64,000 nt of DNA from Panulirus ornatus. Its lineage: Eukaryota; Arthropoda; Malacostraca; Decapoda; Palinuridae. The stretch spans positions 3,806,043 through 3,870,042 of the forward strand of contig NC_092235.1 in assembly GCF_036320965.1 (NCBI RefSeq), in the 5' to 3' direction. Below are positions 17,555 through 31,414 of the stretch, piece by piece (position 1 is the first letter of the stretch; each line of letters begins with the position of its first letter). Below the pieces are notes generated by a model. The model was not told where the DNA came from. It searched no databases and worked only from the letters and a program-made list of their open reading frames with translations. The position numbers were made by a program, and so were the translations under genes.

Positions 17555-19408
17555 CTTTGTCGCTGTCTCCCGCGTTTGCGAGGTAGCGCGAGGAAACAGA
17601 CGAAAGAAATAGCCCAACCCACCCCCATACACATGTATATACATACGTCCACACACGCAAATATACATACCTACACAGCTTTCCATGAGTTACCCCAGAC
17701 GCTTCACATGCCCTGATTCAATCCACTGACAGCACGTCAACCCCGGTATACCATATCGATCCAATTCACTCTATTCCTTGCCCTCCTTTCACCCTCCTGC
17801 ATGTTCAGGCCCCGATCACACAAAATCTTTTTCACTCTATCTTTCCACCTCCAATTTGGTCTCCCACTTCTCCTCGTTCCCTCCACCTCCGACACATATA
17901 TCCTCTTGGTCAATCTTTCCTCACACATTCTCTCCATGTGCCCAAACCATTTCAAAACACCCTCTTCTGCTCTCTCAACCACGCTCTTTTTATTTCCACA
18001 CATCTCTCTTACCCTTACGTTACTTACTCGATCAAACCACCTCACACCACACATTGTCCTCAAACATCTCATTTCCAGCACATCCATATTCCTCCGCACA
18101 ACTCTATCCATAGCCCACGCCTCGCAACCATACAACATTGTTGGAACCACTATTCCTTCAAACATACCCATTTTTGCTTTCCGAGATAATGTTCTCGACT
18201 TCCACACATTCTTCAAGGCTCCCAGGATTTTCGCCCCCACCCCCACCCTATGATCCACTTCCGCTTCCATGGTTCCATCCGCTGCCAGATCCACTCCCAG
18301 ATATCTAAAACACTTTACTTCCTAAAGTTTTTCTCCATTCAAACTTACCTCCCAATTGACTTGACCCTCAACCCTACTGTACCTAATTACCTTGCTCTTA
18401 TTTACATTTACTCTTAACTTTCTTCTTTCACACACTTTACCAAACTCAGTCACCAGCTTCTGCAGTTTCTCACATGAATCAGCCACCAGCGCTGTATCAT
18501 CAGCGAACAACAACTGACTCACTTCCCAAGCTCTCTCATCCACAACAGACTTCATACTTGCCCCTTTTTCCAAAACTCTTTCATTCACCTCCCTAACAAC
18601 CCCATCCATAACCAAATTAAACAACCATGGAGACATCACACACCCCTGCCGCAAACCTACATTCACTGAGAACCAATCACTTTCCTCTCTTCCTACACGT
18701 ACACATGCCTTACATCCTCGATAAAAACGTTTCACTGCTTCTAACAACTTGCCTCCCACACCATATATTCTTAATACCTTCCACAGAGCATCTCTATCAA
18801 CTCTATCATATGCCTTCTCCAGATCCATAAATGCTACATACAAATCCATTTGCTTTTCTAAGTATTTCTCACATACATTCTTCAAAGCAAACACCTGATC
18901 CACACATCCTCTACCACTTCTGAAACCACACTGCTCTTCCCCAATCTGATGCTCTGTACATGCCTTCACCCTCTCAATCAATACCCTCCCAAATAATTTA
19001 CCAGGAATACTCAACAAACTTATACCTCTGTAATTTGAGCACTCACTCTTATCCCCTTTGCCTTTGTACAATGGCATTATGCACGCATTCCGCCAATCCT
19101 CAGGCACCTCACTATGAGTCATACATACATTAAATAACCTTACCAACCAGTCAATAATACAGTCACCCCCTTTTTTAATAAATTCCACTGCAATACCATC
19201 CAAACATGCTGCCTTGCCGGCTTTCATCTTCCGCAAAGCTTTTACTACCTCTTCTCTGTTTACCAAATCATTTTCCCTAACCCTCTCACTTTGCACACCA
19301 CCTTGACCAAAACACCCTATATCTGCCACTCTATCATCAAACACATTCAACAAACCATCAAAATACTCACTCATCTCCTTCTCACATCACCACTACTTGT
19401 TATCACCT

Positions 19409-19411
<3 letters not shown>
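17555..19411 (-). mobile_element. RTE-clade LINE, copy B
   Basis: It has the 3' UTR with the shared tail (17555-17735), then coding sequence on the minus strand. The RT core is complete, with FMDLEKAYDRVDR and LLFADDTAL, plus the C-terminal region. An in-frame TAG near 18322 replaces the usual codon in GEKLEEVKCF. A small indel near 19374 changes the frame at the start of the RT region. The copy is truncated at (AT)n at 19411, so the endonuclease is absent. It faces copy C head to head across an AT/SINE mosaic. Confidence 0.93.

Positions 19412-19482
<71 letters not shown>
19412..19482. repeat. (AT)n microsatellite
   Basis: AT tract between the truncated 5' end of RTE copy B and an inverted SINE fragment. 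Confidence 0.96.
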
Positions 19483-19484
<2 letters not shown>

Positions 19485-19601
19485 CTTTCTTTCATTCTTA
19501 CTATTCGCCATTTCCCGCGTTAGCGAGGTAGCGTTAAGAACTGAGGACTAGGCCTTTGAAGGAATATCCTTACCTGGCCCCTTTCTCTGTTCCTACTTTT
19601 A
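19483..19601 (-). mobile_element. SINE fragment (3' half)
   Basis: Contains the SINE tail block (inverse of CGCTACCTCGCTAACGCGGG) and the region up to GAAGGGGCCAGG. It is cut off by a (AC)n(AT)n tract at the position where other copies have their internal T-run. Confidence 0.75.
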
Positions 19602-19603
19602 GA

Positions 19604-19605
19604 AT

Positions 19606-19676
<71 letters not shown>
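19604..19676. repeat. (AC)n(AT)n microsatellite
   Basis: About 16 bp of AC followed by about 56 bp of AT. Confidence 0.96.
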
Positions 19677-19677
<1 letters not shown>

Positions 19678-19839
19678 AAGGGAGCGGGGGGCTGGAAATC
19701 CTCCCCTCTCGTTTTTTTTTATATTCTCAAAAGAAGGATCATAGGGGGGGTGGGGCACGTGAGGATGTTCCCTCGGAGGCTCAGTCCTCTGTTGTTAGCG
19801 CTACCTCGCTAACGCGGGAAATGGCGAATAGTATGAAAG

Positions 19840-19842
<3 letters not shown>
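19677..19842 (+). mobile_element. SINE fragment, 5'-truncated
   Basis: Begins within the body at GGAAGGGAGCGGGGGGCTGG and continues to the tail CGCTACCTCGCTAACGCGGG and GAATAGTATGAAAG. It is flanked by (AT)n on both sides and is more diverged than the neighbouring copies. Confidence 0.78.

Positions 19843-19908
<66 letters not shown>
19843..19908. repeat. (AT)n microsatellite
   Basis: AT tract between two same-orientation SINE copies. Confidence 0.96.
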
Positions 19909-22745
<2,837 letters not shown>

Positions 22746-22747
22746 AA

Positions 22748-22749
<2 letters not shown>

Positions 22750-22778
<29 letters not shown>

Positions 22779-22990
22779 ATTTTACAGAAATACCAGTATA
22801 ATACCAGAGATGAAACAATATCATTTGTTTATCAGTGTGGGTTCTCACCTGTTTGGCGCCTGACCTCCCTGGCGGGTCCTCTGTGATCTTGGGAAAGATG
22901 GGTGTGACGTCATGGGTCGCTCCATGGCACGCGGGTCGTGGCCAATTCTTCTCACCACATGAGATCTGGGATGCGTTCAACTACCTTGCG
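22750..22990. other. Short spacer, no gene seen
   Basis: Unique sequence between the RTE copy C tail and the last decayed zinc finger. It includes a TGACGTCA octamer near 22900. On the minus strand it could be the 3' end or 3' UTR of the zinc-finger gene. Confidence 0.4.
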
Positions 22991-23539
22991 TTTTACTATA
23001 CTGCTTTTTCGGGAGAAACATTTAGGACATTCTGAACATAAGCATGGTTTCTACCCTGTGTGAACTCTCCGATGTCTTCCTTAATCACCTCTTCAAGAAA
23101 ATTGTTTTTGACATTCTGAACACCGGTATGGCTCCTAGCCTTGTGAACTCTCAGGTGTCTGACTAAAGCACTTTTACCAGGGAGAGTTTCTTGACATTCT
23201 GAACACTATTATGGTTCCTCGCTTGTGTAACCTCTCGATGTGTCACTGAAGTACTTATAGCAGAAAAGGTTTTTTGATATTCTTTTTACTTGTTTGGCTT
23301 CTCGGCTATGTGAACTCTCAGACGTTTTACTAAATTACCTCTGTTATAGAATTGTTTTTGACATTCTGAACAATTGGTATGGCTTCTAGCCTGTGTGAAC
23401 TCTCAGGTGTGTCACTAGACTACTTTTCCGAGAAAATGTTTTTTGACATTCTGAACATTGGTATGGCATCTAGCCTGTGTGAACTCTCAGGTGTGTCACT
23501 AATTTTCTTTTCTGGGAAAAAGTTTTTTGACACTGAACA
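22990..23539 (-). pseudogene. Decayed zinc-finger repeats downstream of the ZNF ORF
   Basis: At least five further C2H2-like units can be followed on the minus strand below the stop at 23540, at the same roughly 84-bp period (for example near 23440-23520, 23350-23430 and 23010-23080). They carry stops and indels. The first break is at 23530, where a Cys codon region has lost 2 bp relative to neighbouring units and the CAA before it has become TAA. The last unit reads CSECPKCFSRKSSIVKRK and lacks the histidine pair. This is the eroded 3' part of a longer array. Confidence 0.7.
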
Positions 23540-24484
23540 TTAGTATGGCTTCTCGGCTGTGTGAACTCTCAGGTGTCTCACTAAACTACTTTTAACAGAA
23601 AAACTTTTTTCACATTCTGAACATTGGTATGGCTTCTCGCCTGTGTGAACTCTCAGGTGTGTCACTAAATTACCTTTTTCAGAGAATTGTTTTAGACATT
23701 CTAAACATTGGTATGGCATCTCGCCCGTGTGATCTCTCAGGTGTCTCACTAATTTTGTTTTCTGAGAAAACGTTTTTTGACATTCTGAACATTGGTATGG
23801 CTTCTCGCCCGTGTGAACTCTCAGGTGTTTCACTAAATCACTTTTAATAGAGAAACTTTTTTGACATTCTGAACATTGGTACGGCTTCTCGCCTGTGTGA
23901 ACTCTCAGGTGTGTCACTAAATTACATTTTTCAGAGAATTGTTTTAGACATTCTAAACTTTGGTATGGCTTCTCGCCCGTGTGAACTCTCAGGTGTCTCA
24001 CTAATTCACTTTTCTGAGAAAAAGTTTTTTGACATTCTGAACATTGGTATGGCTTCTCGCCCGTGTGAACTCTCAGGTGTCTCACTAACTTACTTTTAGA
24101 AGAAAAACGTTTTTGACATTCTGAACATTGGTATGGGTTCTCAGAAGTATGGATGCTCAAGTGTGTCTTGAAATCACATTTTTTAGAAAAATACTTTTGA
24201 CACTCTGAACACTGATATTGCTTTTGTCCAATGTGAACTTTCATCTGCAACACTAAGTTGTTCTTACGGGAGAAGGTACTCTGGTATTCTTTACACTGAT
24301 ATGTCTTCTCAAAAGTATGTAATTTCATGTGCCTATGAAGATAGACATGTTTCGTAAAGCTTTTCTGACACTCAGGACATTTGAAGGGTTTTTCTTCTGT
24401 GTTTATGACCTTCTGTCTCCTGTTGTCAAAACTGTTTGAGGAGGTTTCGCTGCACGGAGAATATGGCCCTGGTTGTCCCTGCAT
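23540..24484 (-). CDS. C2H2 zinc-finger protein, 10 fingers (probably 3'-truncated)
   Basis: An ATG at 24484 opens a frame of 314 codons. After a 30-residue serine-rich N-terminus come ten C2H2 units linked by TGEKPYQC-type linkers, the signature of DNA-binding Kruppel-type proteins acting in the nucleus. Eight units keep both Cys and both His (CX2C X12 HX3H). Unit 2 lacks the second Cys and first His, and unit 6 has Ser for the first Cys. Units 5-6-7 and 8-9-10 are a duplicated three-finger block: TFSQK-type, then LKQFSEKxNLVTH, then KSFSxKSxLVxH. The stop at 23540 replaces a Gln codon inside a linker, and decayed fingers continue beyond it. The product is therefore shorter than the ancestral one and may be a pseudogene. 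No effector domain is visible. Confidence 0.75.
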   Translation of the reverse strand: MQGQPGPYSPCSETSSNSFDNRRQKVINTEEKPFKCPECQKSFTKHVYLHRHMKLHTFEKTYQCKEYQSTFSRKNNLVLQMKVHIGQKQYQCSECQKYFSKKCDFKTHLSIHTSENPYQCSECQKRFSSKSKLVRHLRVHTGEKPYQCSECQKTFSQKSELVRHLRVHTGEKPYQSLECLKQFSEKCNLVTHLRVHTGEKPYQCSECQKSFSIKSDLVKHLRVHTGEKPYQCSECQKTFSQKTKLVRHLRDHTGEMPYQCLECLKQFSEKGNLVTHLRVHTGEKPYQCSECEKSFSVKSSLVRHLRVHTAEKPY

Positions 24485-24639
24485 GCTGCAGTCTTCTCTA
24501 TCACCATAACACGTTTATAACATAGTGTAGCTCACCCTGTCAGTCCACAACTGCCGTCCGTGACACCATGAGATGCTTTGCGAGTGAACACCAGAGAGAG
24601 ACTGACCTTGGCTAGAGTGTGGGATATAAAGCCAACTCA

Positions 24640-25672
24640 CTCTCCACCCTACGTTGCCTCCAGTCAATTTCTCTCGTGCTTTTTTCTATCATTTTTACCA
24701 TCCATCATCGACACCTCTCGACCGTTAGGCTTGAACAATTTCTACCCCAGCTTCCCCACCCCATTCAGGAAAATTACTTCCTGAGGAGCGGAGGCTTGGT
24801 GTGGACCTGTTCTCACCTAACGGGGTTGAGACCCTCACATTCTTACCACTCCCGCCGAGCCTCCTGGGTTACCCTGTGATAGTGCAGGGTCCTCCCTGGA
24901 GTGGGGTTGTGGTCCCTCACCTACGTTTCCTCGGCATTAGGACATTGATGACATCATGCCTCCTGACATTCGTTTAAAATTGATTAAAACCAAAATTCCC
25001 CCCCCCCCCCCTGTCTACACGTTCGAATTACTAACGATTGTATTTAAGACCACTGAGGTCCGTCCCAGTAGGGCTATTCAATCCCCTACTAATAAATATC
25101 TATATAAAATATGTTTAAGCAAGGATAGCGATCCAGATGAGATCCTATCCAAGCTTACGACCACCCCCTTCAAGCTAGATGCATCGATAGTGCTAATAAT
25201 ATTGATGCATCTATCTTGTCCCTTAACCCCATAGAGATAACTGAAGCCATAAATCAAGAAAACAATGACATTAATGTCATCAACGTTTTCCAACTGAACA
25301 CTTCAAGATCACTTAAAATACAATGCTCTAACTGGACCCAGACAGATGGCCTACTCTCCCGGGGAATCTTGTGTCCCATGATCTCAGTGCCTGCCAAATA
25401 CCACAAACCCGACCAGTACCTCCATATACAAGGTTTTAAATGTCTACAATACGGACACGAGACTAAGAGCTGCAAAGCTCAGCGCCACACATGCAGTCAA
25501 TGTGCGGAAACTGATCACGGTTTTCGTGAGTGTAAGGCTCAGGCAGCAACCTGTGTTAATTGCAAAGGGACCTTTCTATCATCGTATTCCCTTCTTTTCT
25601 TGCCATTCGAGAAGGTTCTTGCTGCTCCTGTTTCGGCCACGTGGTTGATGGAGGATTAACCGCCAGATCTTA
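24640..25672 (+). mobile_element. Jockey-like LINE, partial copy (5' UTR and ORF1)
   Basis: The sequence from about 24640 parallels 25855 onward: CTCTCGACCGTT, then CAATxTCTACCCCAGCTTCCC, then GGACCTGTTCTCACCTxACGGGG. ORF1 starts at 24956 (MPPDIRLKLIKTKI). After a frame change it continues from about 25216 with LNPIEITEAINQENNDINVI and a zinc-knuckle region containing CLQYGHETKSC, CSQCAETDHGFREC and CVNCKGT. It is cut after the last knuckle and joined to a GA-rich tract. ORF1 of such LINEs is a nucleic-acid chaperone that packages the RNA. It has no ORF2, so it is a dead partial copy lying in tandem with the fuller copy downstream. Confidence 0.8.
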
Positions 25673-25755
25673 TGAAGAGAGAAGAAAGAAGAGAGAAAAC
25701 AGAAGAGGGAAGAAAGAAGACAGAAGAGAGAAGACAGAAGAAAGAAGTGGATTGT
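25672..25755. repeat. GA-rich purine tract (GAAGAGA-type)
   Basis: About 80 bp of imperfect AGAAGAGAGAAGA repeats joining the two LINE copies. Confidence 0.85.
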
Positions 25756-26128
25756 AACGTTGCCTCCCGCGTTGGTCCTTCCCGCGGGAGACCGTTACGG
25801 TGACGACGCCGGCAGGCTGTTCCCTCACCACCCTCGCTGCTCCCCACACCCCCGCGTTGCCTCCACTCCATCTTCATATTCCTTTTTTATTTTTCTTATT
25901 TTTATCATCCATCATCCATCTCTCGACCGTTTGGTTTGAGCAATCTCTACCCCAGCTTCCCCAACCCATTCTGGAAAAATCATTTTCCTGAGGAGTGGAG
26001 GCTGGAGTGGACCTGTTCTCACCTGACGGGGTGGAGACCCTCACACTATCTCTTACCTCTCCCTTACCTTGGACCGTCGAGCCTCCCTCACTCACGTTTT
26101 CTCGCACTAGGACACTGATGCCACCAAC

Positions 26129-27675
26129 ATGCTGCCCGACATACGTCTAAAATCCCTCAAAACTGATTGTCCCCCTCCTTCCACGTTCGAACTCCTGGCC
26201 ATCGTCTTTAAGACCACTGAGATCCGTCCTACTAGGGTCATTCAATTACCCTCGAACAAATACCAGTTTAAGATCTGCTTGGGCAAAGATAGTGATTTAG
26301 ATAGAATCCTATCTAAGCCTCTCCTTGATGATCTAGCTAAAAAAAGAACTACCAAATCGTTCAGGACCGCTGCCCCCTTCAAGCTAGATGTACTATTATT
26401 GCCTACAATGTTGATGAATCTATCTTGTCCCTCAGCCCTTCGGAGATTGTTGAAGCCATCAATGGTGAAAACAATGACGTTAATGTCATCAACGTCTATA
26501 AACCGAATAACTCCAGATCAATAAAGATACAATGTTCAAACCCGACCGAGGCCGATCGCCTGCTCCCCCGGGGAGTCCTGTTCCCCATGATCTTTGTGCC
26601 AGCAAAATCCCTGAAGAAAGATGAACATCTCGACGTTCAGCAATGCTACAAATGTTTGCAATTCGGACATGAAACAAAGAACTGTAAAGAACCCCACCAA
26701 ACCTGTAGTCAATGCGCTGAAACTGGTCATGGTTTTCGTGAGTGCAAGGTTCAGGCAGCGAAGTGCGTTAACTGTAAAGGTAATCACGTTGCTGTATCTG
26801 GGCTGTGCCCACGTAAGAAGGAGTAACTCCGCGTAGTGCATCAAAAACAAAAATCCAACTCACCTCCTTCCACAAACCCTCACCTCTACGCAACAGTTGC
26901 TGCTGCTGCTGCTGCTCCCCCTGCCACCCAAGCTTCTCCTATCCCAACTACTAATTCTTCAGACCTCCTCACCCTACAAGGTAGGATGCATGCGTGCTAC
27001 CTAAAAGCGTTGTTCCTGAGCGGGGAAGATAAGTCGGAATTCATCAGAATCTTTGATTTGTTGCTTGCTCATAACAACTTAATGTACGAACTCCACCTGC
27101 ACTCCTCAGCTCCTCCACCAACAACCATCCCTCACCGACCCCTGTCTCGTCCGCCACCCTAACCCCTAACGAAAACGTATCCCAGGAGACCCCCAGTAGC
27201 ACTTCCAACTCTCCCCCGACTACTCAACCTGTCCCCCTCCCAACTTCCAATACCCCCTCCGCACACCCTAACACAACTCCATCCACAACCCCCCAACCCA
27301 ACACCAACAATCCAACTGTCTCTCCAAATACCGATTCCTCTCCCACCCCCACCGTCCCAACTTCCACCACCACGACAGTTCCCCCCGAACATCCACTCAC
27401 CAATCCCCCCATCCCCCCTCCCCCTCCCTCCGTCCCCGCCTAACCCTTCCAGAGGAGCCCCAGCACCTGACCCTGCCGACACACCAGACAACCCACCAAC
27501 GGTCAACCTTAACCTTCAAATTGTCGACAATGACCCTCTCCCCTCTCCTGACCCTTCACCAGATATATCCCGACCCAAGACTAGAAACATGATACACGTG
27601 AAACTCTCAAACGGTGCGTCAACGGCCTTCATCGAAAACAGACACAGAAGGACAATAAACTTCCATAAGTCGTAA
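26129..27675 (+). pseudogene. LINE ORF1, CCHC zinc-knuckle protein (broken)
   Basis: Translation starts at 26129 with MLPDIRLKSLKTD and shifts frame near the CCCCC run at about 26375. It goes on with LSPSEIVEAINGENNDVNVI and then three CCHC knuckles: CYKCLQFGHETKNC, CSQCAETGHGFREC and CVNCKGNHVAVSGLC. An in-frame TAA follows at about 26824 (after CPRKKE). The frame continues as an alanine- and proline-rich region, shifts again near 27160, and closes with RPKTRNMIHVKLSNG and a TAA at 27673-27675. The protein would bind nucleic acid. It is not translatable as one chain here. Confidence 0.8.
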
Positions 27676-27676
27676 A

Positions 27677-30375
27677 ATGCTAAAAATCTTATAGTTTAAC
27701 GTGCACAGCTATCACAATGGCCGTCATCTGATTGCCACTCTCCTCGAAGAGAAAAAACCCGATGTTGTGATACTTAACATCACATGTATCACCAACGGAT
27801 ACAAATTAGACATTGCGGGTATACATCACGACAGTCTCCAGACAGTAGACACGAGGGAGTCGCTATTCTCATACGCAACACCATCGAGCACGAATACCTC
27901 GCCACCTCATGGCAATACGAACACTTTCTAGCAGTTAAGATAAACACAATACATGGCTTCATTATCTTCTGCACTACATATTCTCGACTCAACACTACCA
28001 TTCCACTCCTTGATCTCTACACAGTATTTAATCATACACATATTCCAGTCTACCTTCTAGCTGACCTCAACGCCCAACACAGAACCTTCCACCACAACAG
28101 AAACAATTCTCATGGTGATGACTTATTCGCTTTATACTCTTACAAACGTCTTAACTTTCTAGAACCTTACTTCCACACTGTCTTCACTGGCCTAGGAGGA
28201 AAAGGCAGACCAGATCATGTCTTCTCCAACAGAGCCAGTAATTATCTTCATAATTTCTTGTCTCCAGGACCACTGTGTGGTTCCGACCACATCCCTATCT
28301 TTCTTTATCTCTCGTCTAACCCTATCCTCGTCCCATCACCCTCACACTACCACTACAAAAGGGAAGACTGGGAGAGCTTTAAAGACACTCTCTCCAACTG
28401 CACTTACACGACAAACTACGAAAATCACCCAATAACACTAATAGACACAGAAATAGAACATATACATGAAACAATCACACAGGCAGCTGACGCCTCTATC
28501 CCAACATCTTCATTTACCTCAAGATACTCCTTCTTCCTTTTTCCCAAAACAACCAGACTCCTCTCGTGCTACCGTCGACGCTTTGAGCATAACAGACATC
28601 GTTTGGGCCTAGTAAGGTGGGACCTCACATCACAACAAAACCACACACTCAACAGCCTTCTAGAAGACCACAATAGACACTGGAAATCTCTCATCACCAC
28701 AACAGAACAACACCGAATAAAATCTCCTCAAGAGTTTTGGAGCAGAACCCGGAAACTCAAAGGAATACCAAAAACAGACTTCAATCGGCTAAATGACGAC
28801 AACACTCTACACCATAACCCACAAGACATTGCCAACATTTTTCAAAAACACTGGGAAGGTATCTTTCACCCACCCCCTCCCCCCACCCCACCCCCCACCC
28901 CCACCATCCCCACCCCCTGGCGTACGACCAATCGCTTTCACACGACCACCTTCTCACAACTCCCATAAGATCGAGCGAGGTCAAATTCCTCTTTCTAAAA
29001 TCGCTCAAAGTAGCCCAAGGTAATTCAGGCATTGGTTACCAGCTACTTACACATCTCCCTAACAACACTATTAGAGCCATCACCTTCCTCTTCAACGTGG
29101 CACTAGCCTCTGGCTATTTTCCCGCGGCCTTCAAAACAGCAACAACCACAATGATACCAAAACCCAACGAATCCAACAGAGACCCAGTGATCTACTGACC
29201 CATCATTGTACTTGAGTCCATTGGGAAGACATTTGAAAGAATCTTAAACAACAGACTTAGACAGTACCTAACAAACAACAACCTACTCTCACACAAACAG
29301 TTTGGCTTTCATCAACATCATACAAGATGAAGTCAACATAATCACTAACTACATTAAAAACAACACGCGGGCATACAAAATGACTGCACTCATCACAAAT
29401 GATGTTGAAAAAGCCTTTGACACCTTTTGGCACGATGGATTGAGGTACAAACTAAGCACCCACTTCCAACTCCCACGACCCACCATTGAACTTCTTTCTA
29501 ACTATCTTAGCAACAGAAAAACCCGAATCAAATACAGAAACATTTACTCAAACTACTTCTTCCTTAATGCCGGTGTACCCCAAGGCTCCGTGCTGGCCCC
29601 CACTCTCTACACACTCTACACAAATGATCTTCCCAATCCTATACACCTGGACTCCATCACTCTCCAATATGCAGATGATGTTACACAGCTAATCAGAGCC
29701 AGAACCCTCACACACTTAATCAATAGAACCCAACAGGAAATTGACCACGTTTCGCTCCGGGAGTTAAAATGGAGGATTAAAACAAATCCTGCAAAATCCA
29801 ACATATCCTACTTTAATGTACGTCAGAGATACAACATAACTAATGTGTACCTACACTCCCGTATACACCGACATTTACCCATTTCCATCTCAAACACCAA
29901 CACTGTCCTGGGCCTAAACTATGATGTACACCTGAGAATGAACCGACATATACAGTCTAGAGCGGCTATTGCGAGAGCGGAGCTCACAAAATTGTATAGA
30001 TTCAGAGAGGCGCAATTCAAATCCAAATTGCACCTCTACAAAGCATTAATACGACCTCTTATCACATACGCCCCTTCAGCTCTGGAACTCGGAGCCAAAT
30101 CCAACATCCGTGCACTCCAAATCATTCAGAACAAAGCTCTACGTTGGGTTTTTAACATCAAATGGCACGAGTTCATCAGGAACACAGAACTTCACGAGAC
30201 AGCACGAATCCCTCCTCTAAACATCTACTGGAGGATATTGTTTGAAAGACAAGTAGAGCGATTTCAAATACATCATACTCACTGGATTGATTACTTCAAC
30301 AATCTCCTGGGAATAGATCACCCAGGTAACATGTTTAATATACAACCTGGACAACATCCAGTGCCAATATATTAA
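27677..30375 (+). pseudogene. LINE ORF2, endonuclease-reverse transcriptase (broken)
   Basis: The ATG at 27677 begins MLKIL, then TAG, then FNVHSYHNGRHLIATLLEEK, so codon 6 is a nonsense codon. A frameshift near 27800 leads into the endonuclease body, which retains VYLLADLNAQHRTFHH near 28050 and GSDHIPIFLYLSS near 28290. Further shifts occur near 28920 and 29310, and a TGA sits in the RT palm lead-in (DPVIY then stop then PIIVLESIGK, near 29190). The RT core from 29302 is open to the end: NDVEKAFDTFWHDGL, NAGVPQGSVLAPTLY, LQYADDVTQL. The C-terminal tail includes RPLITYAPSALELG. The RT catalytic YADD is intact but the full protein cannot be made. Confidence 0.88.
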
Positions 30376-30946
30376 AAAACTAAAAACCTATATAGATCTT
30401 GCTGCTAAGTTCGAGCGGGGAACGCCTTGGTAAAATCAGTGTCCATCGACCAGAGATACGATCCATCTCCTCCTACATCCCTTGAAAAAAAAAAAAATAA
30501 ATAAATAATTAAAATAGAAATACAGAAAAATAAAATAACATAAAGTGATAAAAAAATGAATAAATAGATAAACAAAATAAAACCTTGCCCTCCACTCATC
30601 ATCTCCGCCCTTCTTAACCTATTTTTCCTATGCAAGCTGGGTTAAGCCTGGCTCTTTTCCTCCCTCTAAAATTCACTTCCTCTAACAATTCTTGCTCTTT
30701 CCCCCCTCTCTTTTCCTGCCCCTCCTTGGAAGGGACTTATCTATCATCATTATTGGTTCATTGGCATCACAGGCGGCAGCGTCAGCTAGCACATCCACCT
30801 TATAAAATGAATGAAACATAAAATATGGATTTATGAATTGCTTTTTATTAAGAGAAACTCTGCAAAGACAAAGAAGACCTGTGGACGCGAGGGGAGGAGG
30901 TAGTTGCCAGATACCGCGATATTTGTCCCAAACATTTTGCAGACTA

Positions 30947-31007
30947 TGACGTCACTACTTGAGGCAATGTACCGGCTGGAGTGATGACGTCATGGAGGTT
31001 GACGTCA
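30947..31007. promoter_or_regulatory. Cluster of three TGACGTCA (CRE-type) octamers
   Basis: Perfect palindromic TGACGTCA sites occur at 30947-30954, 30985-30992 and 31000-31007, overlapping and preceding the ATG of the possible secreted-protein exon. The octamer is the CREB/ATF consensus. Whether it is used here is not shown. Confidence 0.5.
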
Positions 31008-31208
31008 CCAGGTGTGTTGTAGCTGGAGTATTGTTAGTGTTGTGGCAGGTGAGCCTCATCAGCCACCCACAGTGGTTCACTACCATCCTGGATGGTGGTC
31101 AAAATATAGTCAACAATATTAGTAATGATGGCGTTATTTTAGGTGACATTAATGGCGGCGGCTGTATTGGCGACTCATATAATGTGAGAGAAGTTGTCTT
31201 ATGCTCAC
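30992..31208 (+). CDS. Possible first coding exon of a secreted or membrane protein
   Basis: The ATG at 30992 opens a frame starting MEVDVTRCVVAGVLLVLWQV. This looks like a signal peptide: a short polar start, a hydrophobic core VVAGVLLVLW, then SLIS. It continues with an asparagine- and glycine-rich segment, NIVNNISNDGVILGDINGGG, and ends at a good splice donor, CAC followed by GTGAGT at 31209-31214, leaving phase 1. No downstream partner exon is evident. A 3-kb minisatellite starts 210 bp later and would lie in the intron. I do not recognise the family. The evidence is a composition and donor match only. Confidence 0.35.
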
Positions 31209-31414
31209 GTGAGTACCTGACCTTGTTCAAATGACAATGTTAATATATCATTATCATCATCATGATCATCATCATGTATGTGTAGTGATGATGATGATGA
31301 ACATTAATGATGGTGTAAACATGACCCAGAAAGATGGGCCAGGAAGATGATGGCTATTAGACACATTGGTTGTGGCAAGAAATATTGTGGACACCAAGTT
31401 AGCGTTGTAAGATG

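Larger units (their letters stand above)
25800..30500 (+). mobile_element. Jockey-like LINE, nearly full length, inactivated
   Basis: The element has a 5' UTR (from about 25800), an ORF1 (26129 to about 27675), an ORF2 (27677-30375), a short 3' UTR and an A-rich tail near 30484 (A13 followed by TAAATAAATAAT). ORF1 and ORF2 are separated by one base. Both frames carry stops and frameshifts, listed under the two coding entries. A second partial copy of the same family lies immediately upstream in the same orientation. The family is unrelated to the RTE copies. RT motifs place it near the Jockey group; clade is from pattern recognition only. Confidence 0.85.
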
